Origin: Comamonadaceae bacterium
GTDB lineage: Bacteria; Pseudomonadota; Gammaproteobacteria; Burkholderiales; Burkholderiaceae_C
Reading direction: 5' to 3'
DNA length: 7,209 bases
Assembly (NCBI GenBank): GCA_947374505.1
Contig: CANCCE010000141.1
Location: 1 to 7,209, forward strand
Below the pieces are notes generated by a model. That model had not been told where the DNA came from. It worked only from the letters and a program-made list of their open reading frames with translations, and did no database searches. This document shows, piece by piece, positions 1-5,750 of this stretch; position 1 is the stretch's first letter, and each line of letters opens with the position of its first letter. The translations under genes were made by a program, and so were the position numbers.

Positions 1-1659
1 TTTGAGGCTGCTGCTGTCATTATTTCCCTCACCTTGCTCGGACAGATGCTGGAATTAAAGGCGAGGTCCCAGACGTCGGCGGCCATCAAGTCTCTTCTCG
101 GTCTGGCGCCGAAGACGGCACGCCGCATCAAACCCGATGGGACGGAAGAGGACATAGAACTGGCACATGTCCACGAGGGTGATTTGCTCCGGGTTCGCCC
201 AGGCGAGAAGGTGTCCGTGGATGGCTTGGTGACGGAAGGTAGCAGCGCTGTTGATGAGGCCATGCTGACTGGCGAACCCTTGCCTGTGACCAAGCGGGTC
301 GGCGACAAACTCATCGGCGCCACGCTCAATACCGCCGGTGCCATGGTGATGCGTGCTGAGCATGTCGGTTCAGCGACCGTTCTCTCGCAAATCGTCCAAA
401 TGGTCGCACAAGCTCAGCGGTCAAGAGCGCCGATGCAGCGCATGGCAGACCGGGTCGCTGGCTATTTTGTGATGGCCGTCGTCAGTGCCGCCTTGCTGAC
501 GTTTTTGGTCTGGGGATTCTTTGGGCCGCAACCCAGCTGGGTTTTTGGTTTGATCAATGCGGTCTCCGTGCTCATCATTGCCTGCCCCTGTGCGTTGGGT
601 TTGGCCACGCTGATGTCCATCATGGTTGCAACCGGAAGGGGTGCCACGCAAGGGATCCTGTTTCGCGACGCCGCTGCGATTGAGAACTTTCGCAAGGTCC
701 AAGTCTTGATTGTTGACAAGACCGGGACGCTGACCGAAGGACGCCCCGTATTTGAAAAAGTTTTTGCTGTGGCGCCTTACGGCGAAGGCGAAGTTTTGCG
801 TTTGGCGGCCAGTCTGGATCAAGGCAGTGAGCATCCCTTGGCTGAAGCCATTGTCCGAGCAGCGAAGGACAAAGGAATGACTCTTTCAAAGGTTGATGGT
901 TTTGAATCCGCGACGGGCATTGGTGTGCGCGGTGGGGTTGATGGCAAGCGGCTCTCTCTTGGAAATACGGCTTTGATGGCGCAAGACAAGGTGGCCATTG
1001 ACAGTGACGCACAGACTCAGGCAGAAGCGCTTCGACTGGGAGGGGCCAGTGTCATGTCGCTGGCCATCAACGGACAGTTTGCCGGACTGTTGGCCGTATC
1101 AGACCCGGTCAAGAAAAGCACCCCGGCTGCGCTGAAGGCGCTCCAAGATGCCGGTATTCGAATCATCATGGCCACCGGTGACGGTCTCACAACAGCGAAA
1201 TCAGTGGGCCAGCACCTAGGGATAAACGAGGTTCATGGAGAAGTCAAACCCGCCGACAAATTGGCGCTGGTAGAGCGGCTTCAGGCGCAAGGACTGGTCG
1301 TCGCGATGGCCGGGGATGGCATCAACGATGCGCCAGCCTTGGCCAAGGCGGACGTTGGTATTGCGATGGGCACGGGGACTGACGTGGCGATGAACAGTGC
1401 CCAGGTCACGCTGGTTAAAGGGGATTTACGGGGCATTGCCACGGCGCGAGAGCTTTCCAATGCAACCATTGCGAACATGAAGCAAAACCTCGGTTTTGCG
1501 TTTGTCTACAACTCGCTTGGTGTGCCTTTGGCCGCGGGCCTGTTGTTCCCGTTCACTGGCTTGCTACTGTCGCCCATGGTCGCTGCCTTGGCGATGAGCT
1601 TGAGCTCTGCCTCGGTCATTACCAACGCACTGCGCTTGCGCGGCAAAATAAAAGATTAA
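1..1659 (+). CDS. copA: Copper-exporting P1B-type ATPase, 5'-truncated by window edge
   Basis: Inner-membrane pump that uses ATP to export Cu(I) from the cytoplasm. The frame is open from base 1 (it begins FEAAAVIISLTLLGQ, the helix before the actuator domain), so the metal-binding N-terminus and first membrane helices lie outside the window. Numbering residues from base 1: actuator-domain TGEP at 90-93, the ion-channel CPC motif at 195-197 (context IIACPCALGLAT), the phosphorylation motif DKTGT with the aspartate at 239, the nucleotide-binding HP pair at 278-279, and GDGIND at 438-443. The last two helices carry YNSLGVPLAAG and MSLSSAS, the YN and MxxSS residues that mark the Cu(I) subgroup rather than Zn/Cd pumps. 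The last codon is followed by TAA; all catalytic motifs are intact. A silver pump is the only close alternative. No copper regulator or chaperone gene is visible downstream. Confidence 0.95.
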   Translation, partial: FEAAAVIISLTLLGQMLELKARSQTSAAIKSLLGLAPKTARRIKPDGTEEDIELAHVHEGDLLRVRPGEKVSVDGLVTEGSSAVDEAMLTGEPLPVTKRVGDKLIGATLNTAGAMVMRAEHVGSATVLSQIVQMVAQAQRSRAPMQRMADRVAGYFVMAVVSAALLTFLVWGFFGPQPSWVFGLINAVSVLIIACPCALGLATLMSIMVATGRGATQGILFRDAAAIENFRKVQVLIVDKTGTLTEGRPVFEKVFAVAPYGEGEVLRLAASLDQGSEHPLAEAIVRAAKDKGMTLSKVDGFESATGIGVRGGVDGKRLSLGNTALMAQDKVAIDSDAQTQAEALRLGGASVMSLAINGQFAGLLAVSDPVKKSTPAALKALQDAGIRIIMATGDGLTTAKSVGQHLGINEVHGEVKPADKLALVERLQAQGLVVAMAGDGINDAPALAKADVGIAMGTGTDVAMNSAQVTLVKGDLRGIATARELSNATIANMKQNLGFAFVYNSLGVPLAAGLLFPFTGLLLSPMVAALAMSLSSASVITNALRLRGKIKD

Positions 1660-1887
1660 CAGGACGGCGATTGGCGATTGGCGCTATGTTGTTCTGATTT
1701 AAGCGGCCTGAAAGTGGTCATTCGCAAACGTCCTGTGGCCCCCATTGAAGTCGGTCGAAAAGCCACTGACCGGAACCGCCAGACCTTGCGGTCATCGCTG
1801 GATCAGATTTTGCCCACAGCAGTGTCACTGAAATGTGATCAGGTATTAACCAGCCGCAAGGGCAGACAGCCATTCAATGCTGATGCG
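1660..1887. other. Convergent intergenic gap between copA and the dehydrogenase gene
   Basis: This is 228 bp between two convergent genes. No stem followed by a T-run is evident. The only hairpin-like arms are CGGTC (1752-1756) and GACCG (1768-1772), without a U-tract. Just after copA there is a short tandem GGCGATT GGCGATT GGCG (about 1665-1683). Bases 1718-1742 match a 25-bp motif at 5302-5326, reported separately. An apparent reading frame on the plus strand here continues into the antisense of the dehydrogenase gene and has no recognisable domain, so I do not call it a gene. Confidence 0.6.
1718..1742 (+). repeat. Copy 1 of a dispersed 25-bp motif
   Basis: The pattern is TCATT-N4-AACGTCC-N-GTGGCCCC. 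The same pattern, also on the plus strand, lies at 5302-5326, and 21 of 25 positions agree by eye. Both copies are intergenic, which suggests remnants of a repetitive genomic element rather than coding sequence. The function is unknown. Confidence 0.5.
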
Positions 1888-3198
1888 CTACGGTGCACTT
1901 CGAACGCGCCAGACTACGTTGCCCACATCATCGGCCACCAGCAGCGCACCAGCATGGTCGAGTGCGACGCCTACCGGGCGACCATACGCAGTACCCTCAG
2001 GAGACAGAAAGCCCGTTAACACGTCAATGGGAGCGCCTGTCGGCTTGCCCGCAGTGAAAGGAACGAATATGACTTTGTAGCCACTGTGAGGGCGCCGATT
2101 CCAAGAGCCATGCTGGCCTACGAACATGCCGTGAGCAAATAGAGCTGGCAACGTCGTCCCCTCAGAAGAAGCCAACCCTAAGGACGCCGTGTGTGGGCCC
2201 AGTGCGTAGTCGGGGACTATGGCGCTGGCGACCAATGAAGGTTGTGGTGGCTGAACTCTGGCATCGACGTGAGATCCGTAATAGCTGTACGGCCAGCCGT
2301 AAAAGGCGCCGTCGCGCAGACCCGTCATGTAGTCGGGCACCAAGTCGCTGCCAATTTCATCGCGCTCATTGACGGCGGTCCAAAGGGTGCCGCTGAAAGT
2401 GTCCCAGGCCAAGCCAACCGGATTACGCAAACCGGATGCAAAGACACGGTGAGCGCCACTGCGCAAATCGATTTCCCAAACGGCGGCGCGGCCGGCCTCC
2501 ACATCCATGCCGTTCTCGCCAACATTGCTATTGGAACCAACGGTGGCGTAAAGACGCTTGCCATCAGGGCTTGCAATGATATTTTTCGTCCAATGGTGGT
2601 TGATAGGGCCGGCCGGGAGTTGTGCCACGACTTCACCTGGCAGATCAATGCGTGTACTGCCCTCTGCATAAGGAAACCTGACTATGGCATCCGTGTTGGC
2701 AACATAGAGGTAGCCCCCCACCAGCACCATACCCATCGGTGAATTCAAGCCATCCAGCAACACGGTTCGTACGTCGGCAGTGCCGCTGCCATGCGTGTCC
2801 CTTAGCAGGGTGATGCGGTTGGCGCTGGCCGCACCGGCGCCGGCTTTTTTCATCAAAAAGCTTGCTGCCCATGCCTTGAAGTTCCAGACAGCTGCCGGGT
2901 TGGCGGGTTTGTTGCTCTCGGCGACAAGGACATCGCCATTGGGAAGAACGTAGAGCCAGCGAGGATGATCCAGACCGCGCGCAAATGCCTGTACCTGGGT
3001 CCCCGCAGGGGACTGAGGCCCTTTGCCCTGCGGCCAGCCCACGGCAGGCGCAATGTTCAGGGTAGGCAGAAGTGTGGGATGGGGGGCAGGCAACACTGGT
3101 TCGGCCCCAGTTCCCGCTGAGACCGGCAATCTAGCCACTTCGGCGCAGGCGGACAGTACCAATACAAAAATGCTTAAAAGCAGGACGCGCGCTTGCAT
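1888..3198 (-). CDS. PQQ-dependent sugar/sorbosone dehydrogenase-family lipoprotein
   Basis: Predicted periplasm-facing, lipid-anchored beta-propeller oxidoreductase of the glucose/sorbosone dehydrogenase family, 436 aa. I chose the ATG at 3198: it gives a signal peptide MQARVLLLSIFVLVLSAC with the lipobox cysteine at residue 18 (alanine at +2, predicting outer-membrane sorting) and an AGGA ribosome site 9 bases upstream. A longer TTG-started frame reaches 3297 but would bury the signal peptide and lie upstream of the predicted promoter. Propeller motifs in order: GLDHPRWLYVLPNGDVLVAE (75-94), HHWTKNIIASPDGKRLY (201-217), GLRNPVGLAWD (256-266), NERDEIG (278-284) and GQHGSWNR (361-368). In the soluble glucose dehydrogenase family the His and Arg-Asn of comparable segments bind PQQ and substrate; that equivalence is my inference. 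The substrate is unknown. Some members of the family do not bind PQQ. Confidence 0.88.
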   Translation of the reverse strand: MQARVLLLSIFVLVLSACAEVARLPVSAGTGAEPVLPAPHPTLLPTLNIAPAVGWPQGKGPQSPAGTQVQAFARGLDHPRWLYVLPNGDVLVAESNKPANPAAVWNFKAWAASFLMKKAGAGAASANRITLLRDTHGSGTADVRTVLLDGLNSPMGMVLVGGYLYVANTDAIVRFPYAEGSTRIDLPGEVVAQLPAGPINHHWTKNIIASPDGKRLYATVGSNSNVGENGMDVEAGRAAVWEIDLRSGAHRVFASGLRNPVGLAWDTFSGTLWTAVNERDEIGSDLVPDYMTGLRDGAFYGWPYSYYGSHVDARVQPPQPSLVASAIVPDYALGPHTASLGLASSEGTTLPALFAHGMFVGQHGSWNRRPHSGYKVIFVPFTAGKPTGAPIDVLTGFLSPEGTAYGRPVGVALDHAGALLVADDVGNVVWRVRSAP

Positions 3199-3207
3199 GT
3201 GGTGTAG

Positions 3208-3211
3208 TCCT
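3208..3211 (-). promoter_or_regulatory. Ribosome binding site that decides the dehydrogenase start
   Basis: On the minus strand AGGA precedes the ATG at 3198 by 9 bases. With the lipoprotein signal peptide that starts right there, it favours the 436-residue form over the TTG-started 469-residue frame. Confidence 0.6.
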
Positions 3212-3225
3212 AATAGGGGTGCATC

Positions 3226-3255
3226 ATTCGAAAATAGGCAGTAGGCCAGCGTCAA
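3226..3255 (-). promoter_or_regulatory. Predicted sigma70-type promoter of the dehydrogenase gene
   Basis: On the minus strand TTGACG (3255-3250) and TCGAAT (3231-3226) are separated by 18 bases. They match the consensus at 5 of 6 and 4 of 6 positions. Transcription would begin near 3219, leaving a leader of about 20 bases that contains the AGGA site. Predicted by eye only. Confidence 0.4.
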
Positions 3256-3650
3256 CGCCCTGTGCTTGTATTTGCGCTGTTGGCAGTTTAGGGCCAAATG
3301 AGAAAGCCCCTGAAAGAGACTCTCTTTTGGCGGCGCTTCAGTTAAACCAACGAGGACATCTGAAAAGGTGACGCTACAACATGCAGGCCAAGTCCAAAGT
3401 AATCGCTGCCTTGTCGCCCATGTGAGCGTTTTTCGAAGTCAAAAAAAGACCTATTGGGCGCATCGAGTTCAATGAAGATATCAAGGTAAATCTGTGTCAG
3501 GATGAAATTGGTCATTGCGACCTTTGGTTAGTTAAAACTCAAACTTAAACCGTAATCCAACACTAAACAAGAGACAAGGTGTTAACTGCTGCCAATGGAG
3601 TGACTAAGGGGGTGAAGGGAACTTGACCTTGCCCGCGAAAAACAATATTC
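3256..3650. other. Non-coding stretch with degenerate sequence
   Basis: No intact gene is supported. Visible items are a compact dyad AAAGAGA-C-TCTCTTT (3313-3327), a 14-codon ATG frame (3380-3424) with no homology I recognise, and on the minus strand a 23-codon frame whose last residues resemble an outer-membrane barrel C-terminus (see the entry at 3532-3603). The stretch is more AT-rich towards 3430-3560 and reads like decayed sequence. Confidence 0.5.
3532..3603 (-). pseudogene. Possible C-terminal scrap of an outer-membrane beta-barrel protein
   Basis: The minus-strand frame ending in TAA at 3534-3532 encodes LFSVGLRFKFEF as its last residues. The alternating hydrophobic pattern with a terminal phenylalanine is the barrel-assembly signature of Gram-negative outer-membrane proteins. 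The frame is closed upstream by a TAG at 3606-3604, so only 23 codons are open and no start or body of a gene remains. Chance resemblance is quite possible over so few residues. Confidence 0.2.
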
Positions 3651-3698
3651 TCACCAAGTTCTGAACTTTCCCTTATTTTTGTCACCAAGTTTTGAATT
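3651..3698 (-). repeat. Imperfect direct repeat, two copies 31 bp apart
   Basis: The plus strand shows TCACCAAGTTCTGAACT at 3651-3667 and TCACCAAGTTTTGAATT at 3682-3698, with 15 of 17 positions identical. Read on the minus strand, both copies can be translated as a short end, FRTW-stop and FKTW-stop, suggesting duplication of a coding end or of an element's edge. The second copy also forms an inverted repeat with 3988-3997. Confidence 0.55.
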
Positions 3699-3997
3699 CC
3701 TGCCAGAACACGACGGCTCCTGACAAAGCGGTCGTTGCAATCGCCAATATATGCACCTGATAACCGACATTAAATTCTTCGATGTTTGACCTGCCCCCGC
3801 CGTAAACCCACCGGCGCAATTCCTGCGCCGCACCGGTCCAGTCACGCTGATTGACTCGCCGCCGAACCGTTGATGCCTGCAACCGACCAGCACCCAAGTT
3901 GAAAGTGAAGTCGACGATCGCAGCCAGTCGCCCATCGGGCTCGGTCGTCAGCACGGGGCAGTAGCGCAGAGCCAACGCGAAAATGCTACTTGGTGAC
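3681..3997. repeat. 10-bp perfect inverted repeat bounding the lysozyme relic
   Basis: GTCACCAAGT at 3681-3690 is the exact reverse complement of ACTTGGTGAC at 3988-3997, enclosing a 317-bp block with the lysozyme fragment. The right arm contains the final codons and stop of fic (Val-Thr-Lys-stop). This could mark a small mobile or rearranged segment, but ten bases is short and chance cannot be excluded. Confidence 0.4.
3790..3978 (-). pseudogene. Fragment of a phage-type GH24 lysozyme (endolysin)
   Basis: The minus-strand frame 4014-3682 contains, in its residues 13-75, a stretch typical of the C-terminal half of T4-type lysozymes of glycoside hydrolase family 24: CPVLTTEPDGR, AAIVDFTFNLGAGRLQAST, RRRVNQRDW and AQELRRWVYGGGR. 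The family is about 150 residues; the N-terminal third with the catalytic Glu...Thr region is missing, and the usual sequence after GGGR (a GLxxRRxxE segment) is replaced by unrelated residues. The apparent ATG at 4014 lies inside the 3' end of the fic gene in another frame and is probably not a real start. I interpret it as a non-functional relic of a prophage lysis gene, cut on both sides. The family assignment is by recall of conserved motifs. Confidence 0.7.
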
Positions 3998-5116
3998 TCT
4001 GATGTACGGGTCAAACTGATTGCTATCTCGGCTCAGGATCTTCATGAGTTTGGGGTGAATGAACAGTTTTTCTTTCCCTGCAGCTTGCTCAACTAGAACG
4101 CCGAGTTCAACCATGTCTTTCAGATACCGAGAGGCCGCCTGACGTTTGGCCACCCCTTTATTGACCAGATCTGAAATTCGGCAATAGGGCTGCTCGAAGA
4201 TGACATCCACCAACTCACGGGTGTAAATTTTAGGCAGACTGTCGCGGACGAATTCCGTGGTGTGCTCCGACAAATTTCTGATCGCGGCAATCTTGTCAGT
4301 CGTCCAGCGGGAGGTCTCTTCAACCGCTTTGAGCATGAACAAAATCCATGGCTCCCAAGCCCCGTCGCGCGTCACATCCAAAAGGAGTTTGTAGTAATCG
4401 GACTTGTTAGCAATGATGTGGCGGCTCAGGTACAAGATGGGAAGCTGCAACAGGTCTTGTTGAATCAAATACAAAATATTGAGCACACGGCCCGTTCGGC
4501 CATTGCCGTCGATGAAGGGATGAATGGCCTCAAACTGGTAATGCCCAACGGCCATCCGCACGAGAGGGTCAACATCTTCTTCGTTGTGAATGAAGCGCTC
4601 CCAGTTGGCCAACATATCGCGTAGCTGGTTTTCGCCCTCTGGCGGCGTGTAAATAACCTCGCCAGTTTTGTCGTTGATCAACTGCGTTCCAGGTGTTTTT
4701 CTGATGTCCATGTCCACGCCTTTAAGCGTGCGACAGATCTCTACGGCAGTGGCTGTACAAAGCGGGCGATCTTTCAACGACTGGTAACCCTTGTGAAGCG
4801 CTGAGCGATACCGAAGTGCTTCCTTGGTCGCTGGGTCGGCTTGGTTTTCCCACTGCGCGTGCTGGAACAGCCTGTCTGTCGTGGTGACAATATTTTCAAT
4901 TTCAGAGCTGTCTTTAGCTTCAAGCAGAGGGATCGTGTTGATCAACATGGTCTGGTTGGGTATCAGACCCGCAGCCTGTTTGAGCTCAGCTAAAGCGGAA
5001 CGGGCGTTGATGCATGCCTTCAGAACCACGCGACTTTCCAGGTCTTGCACGGGGGGCAGCGGCGGCAGACTGTTGTGGGGTTTCGCTGAATTCCAGGGCA
5101 TTTCAAGGTAACTCAT
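3986..5116 (-). CDS. fic: Fic-family protein AMP-transferase with N-terminal inhibitory motif
   Basis: Fic enzymes transfer AMP (sometimes another nucleotide or phosphate group) from a nucleotide to hydroxyl side chains of target proteins, in the cytoplasm. This 376-residue protein has a Fic N-terminal domain rich in prolines (SLPPLPP, 16-22). The inhibitory helix motif SSEIEN at 70-75 fits [S/T]xxxE[G/N], placing it in class II, where E74 would block ATP binding in cis. A target-docking flap (DKTGEVIYTPPEG, 149-161) and the complete catalytic loop HPFIDGNGRTGR at 199-210 (catalytic H199) follow. Residues about 300-355 resemble a winged helix (ISDLVNKGVAKRQAASRYLKDM), as in the Shewanella SoFic type; this could bind DNA. 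ATG 5116 is used; Met6 at 5101 is an alternative, and neither has a strong ribosome site. It diverges from hipBA. The target is unknown. No separate FicT/antitoxin partner is needed or seen. Confidence 0.92.
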   Translation of the reverse strand: MSYLEMPWNSAKPHNSLPPLPPVQDLESRVVLKACINARSALAELKQAAGLIPNQTMLINTIPLLEAKDSSEIENIVTTTDRLFQHAQWENQADPATKEALRYRSALHKGYQSLKDRPLCTATAVEICRTLKGVDMDIRKTPGTQLINDKTGEVIYTPPEGENQLRDMLANWERFIHNEEDVDPLVRMAVGHYQFEAIHPFIDGNGRTGRVLNILYLIQQDLLQLPILYLSRHIIANKSDYYKLLLDVTRDGAWEPWILFMLKAVEETSRWTTDKIAAIRNLSEHTTEFVRDSLPKIYTRELVDVIFEQPYCRISDLVNKGVAKRQAASRYLKDMVELGVLVEQAAGKEKLFIHPKLMKILSRDSNQFDPYIRVTK

Positions 5117-5132
5117 GGTTTAAAAATAGACT

Positions 5133-5161
5133 TTTATCGACACGTCCTCATGATATGTCGA
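5133..5161 (-). promoter_or_regulatory. Predicted fic promoter
   Basis: On the minus strand TCGACA (5161-5156, 5 of 6 to the -35 consensus) and GATAAA (5138-5133, 4 of 6 to the -10 consensus) are separated by exactly 17 bases. The start point would fall near 5126, only about 10 bases before the ATG at 5116, so translation would be nearly leaderless. That fits the lack of a Shine-Dalgarno sequence. Predicted by eye. Confidence 0.5.
5138..5160. promoter_or_regulatory. Operator-like palindrome 1, on the fic promoter
   Basis: Arms CGACA (5138-5142) and TGTCG (5156-5160) flank 13 bases. The site fills the spacer between the predicted -35 and -10 boxes of fic and overlaps both, so a bound protein would block RNA polymerase. 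It matches palindrome 2 at 19 of 23 positions. Confidence 0.6.
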
Positions 5162-5166
5162 TACTG

Positions 5167-5191
5167 GCGACACGTCCACGGGATGTGTCGC
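5167..5191. promoter_or_regulatory. Operator-like palindrome 2, upstream of fic -35
   Basis: Perfect 7-bp arms GCGACAC (5167-5173) and GTGTCGC (5185-5191) flank 11 bases. Its 23-bp core begins at 5168, exactly 30 bp after palindrome 1, close to three helical turns, which would put two bound dimers on the same face of the DNA. A looser third relative may lie at 5226-5257 (CGACAACA ... TGTTGTATCG). Confidence 0.6.
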
Positions 5192-5301
5192 TATTTCCAA
5201 TTTTCTGCGCCATATTGAGCTCCTGCGACAACATTCAATCAGCTTGGTGTTGTATCGACCGGTTGAACTCAAGTTAAAAAAATCCATCAAGATGCACGCG
5301 T

Positions 5302-5326
5302 TCATTAGTGAACGTCCAGTGGCCCC
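5302..5326 (+). repeat. Copy 2 of a dispersed 25-bp motif
   Basis: TCATT-N4-AACGTCC-N-GTGGCCCC again, as at 1718-1742. This copy is followed by AAAGCGGACG, whose GGACG can pair with CGTCC at 5313-5317. It sits in the middle of the fic/hipB divergent region but overlaps neither predicted promoter. Confidence 0.5.
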
Positions 5327-5392
5327 AAAGCGGACGGTTGACATGAGCAGCGAAAAACCTTCGCCAAATGGGTGGAAACGTGGCTTAAGCGA

Positions 5393-5421
5393 TTGACTTT
5401 TTCGAACAAATAGAAGACAAT
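5393..5421 (+). promoter_or_regulatory. Predicted hipBA promoter
   Basis: TTGACT (5393-5398, 5 of 6) and GACAAT (5416-5421, 4 of 6) are spaced by 17 bases. Transcription would begin near 5428, inside the left arm of the inverted repeat that follows, giving a leader of about 35 bases to the hipB ATG at 5463. Predicted by eye. Confidence 0.5.
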
Positions 5422-5464
5422 ATATGATCTTTTAAAGCAATTTATAACCAATTGAAGATCATAT
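5422..5464. promoter_or_regulatory. Perfect inverted repeat over the hipB start, likely HipB operator
   Basis: ATATGATCTT (5422-5431) is the exact reverse complement of AAGATCATAT (5455-5464); a smaller CAATT/AATTG pair (5438-5442, 5450-5454) is nested within. The outer left arm abuts the predicted -10 box and the right arm covers the hipB ribosome site and first bases of the start codon. HipB-type antitoxins autorepress by binding such palindromes, alone or with HipA. Because most of the left arm would not be transcribed, a DNA operator is likelier than an RNA hairpin. Confidence 0.6.
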
Positions 5465-5750
5465 GTTATCTCTTATTAGCTCATCAAATATGGCTGCCAA
5501 AGTGGCCGAGAACGCGAAGTCCATGAGGCTTGCTCAAAACTTTTCACAACGAAGTCTGGCGGCTAGATCTGGCGTTTCTGAGGCGTCGCTGAAGCGATTT
5601 GAAAGCAAAGGAGAAATTTCTTTTTCATCTTTGCTAAGAATCTCCGCTGTGCTTGGCTGTATGAATGATTTTTCGGCTCTGTTCTCACCTCGCCAAATCG
5701 TAACGATCGACGAGCTCATTAAGAAGCGTCGGGTAAGGGGGCGCGAATGA
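5463..5750 (+). CDS. hipB: HipB-type antitoxin, XRE-family DNA-binding protein
   Basis: Antitoxin and autorepressor partner of the HipA kinase encoded next; it dimerises, binds the operator DNA and holds HipA inactive. The protein has 95 residues (E. coli HipB has 88). Residues about 13-65 form a Cro/C1-type helix-turn-helix: FSQRSLAARSGVSEASLKRF (27-46) covers the turn and recognition helix, followed by SFSSLLRISAVLG. The C-terminus (FSPRQIVTIDELIKKRRVRGR) is a basic tail of the kind common in HipB-like proteins. ATG 5463 is preceded by GAAG at 5-base spacing; Met10 (5490) is an alternative. Its stop overlaps the hipA start by four bases (ATGA), the usual arrangement for coupled translation. 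Recognised by domain plus the HipA neighbour. Confidence 0.88.
   Translation: MLSLISSSNMAAKVAENAKSMRLAQNFSQRSLAARSGVSEASLKRFESKGEISFSSLLRISAVLGCMNDFSALFSPRQIVTIDELIKKRRVRGRE

Noticed and set aside
1752..1772. Possible terminator hairpin CGGTC/GACCG after copA
   Set aside because: Five-base stem, 11-base loop and no following T-run; too weak to call.
1678..2019. Plus-strand 113-codon frame after copA
   Set aside because: It starts in intergenic DNA with a non-ATG codon, has no domain or ribosome site, and its second part is antisense to the C-terminus of the dehydrogenase.
2242..2742. Plus-strand 166-codon frame
   Set aside because: Fully antisense to the propeller domain of the dehydrogenase, whose motifs are unmistakable; an artefact of GC-rich codon use.
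3199..3297. N-terminal extension of the dehydrogenase from the TTG at 3297
   Set aside because: It would place 33 residues before a textbook lipoprotein signal peptide and lies upstream of or across the predicted promoter; ATG 3198 has a ribosome site.
3651..3935. Minus-strand 94-codon frame over the lysozyme relic
   Set aside because: It is the other reading frame of the same DNA; the recognisable lysozyme residues are in the frame 4014-3682.
4262..4624. Plus-strand 120-codon frame inside fic
   Set aside because: Antisense to the conserved Fic catalytic region, with no independent support.
5138..5191. Two similar 23-bp units with 30-bp period, a possible mini CRISPR array
   Set aside because: Only two units with a 7-bp gap between them, strongly palindromic, overlapping a promoter, and no cas gene nearby. 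An operator pair explains them better.
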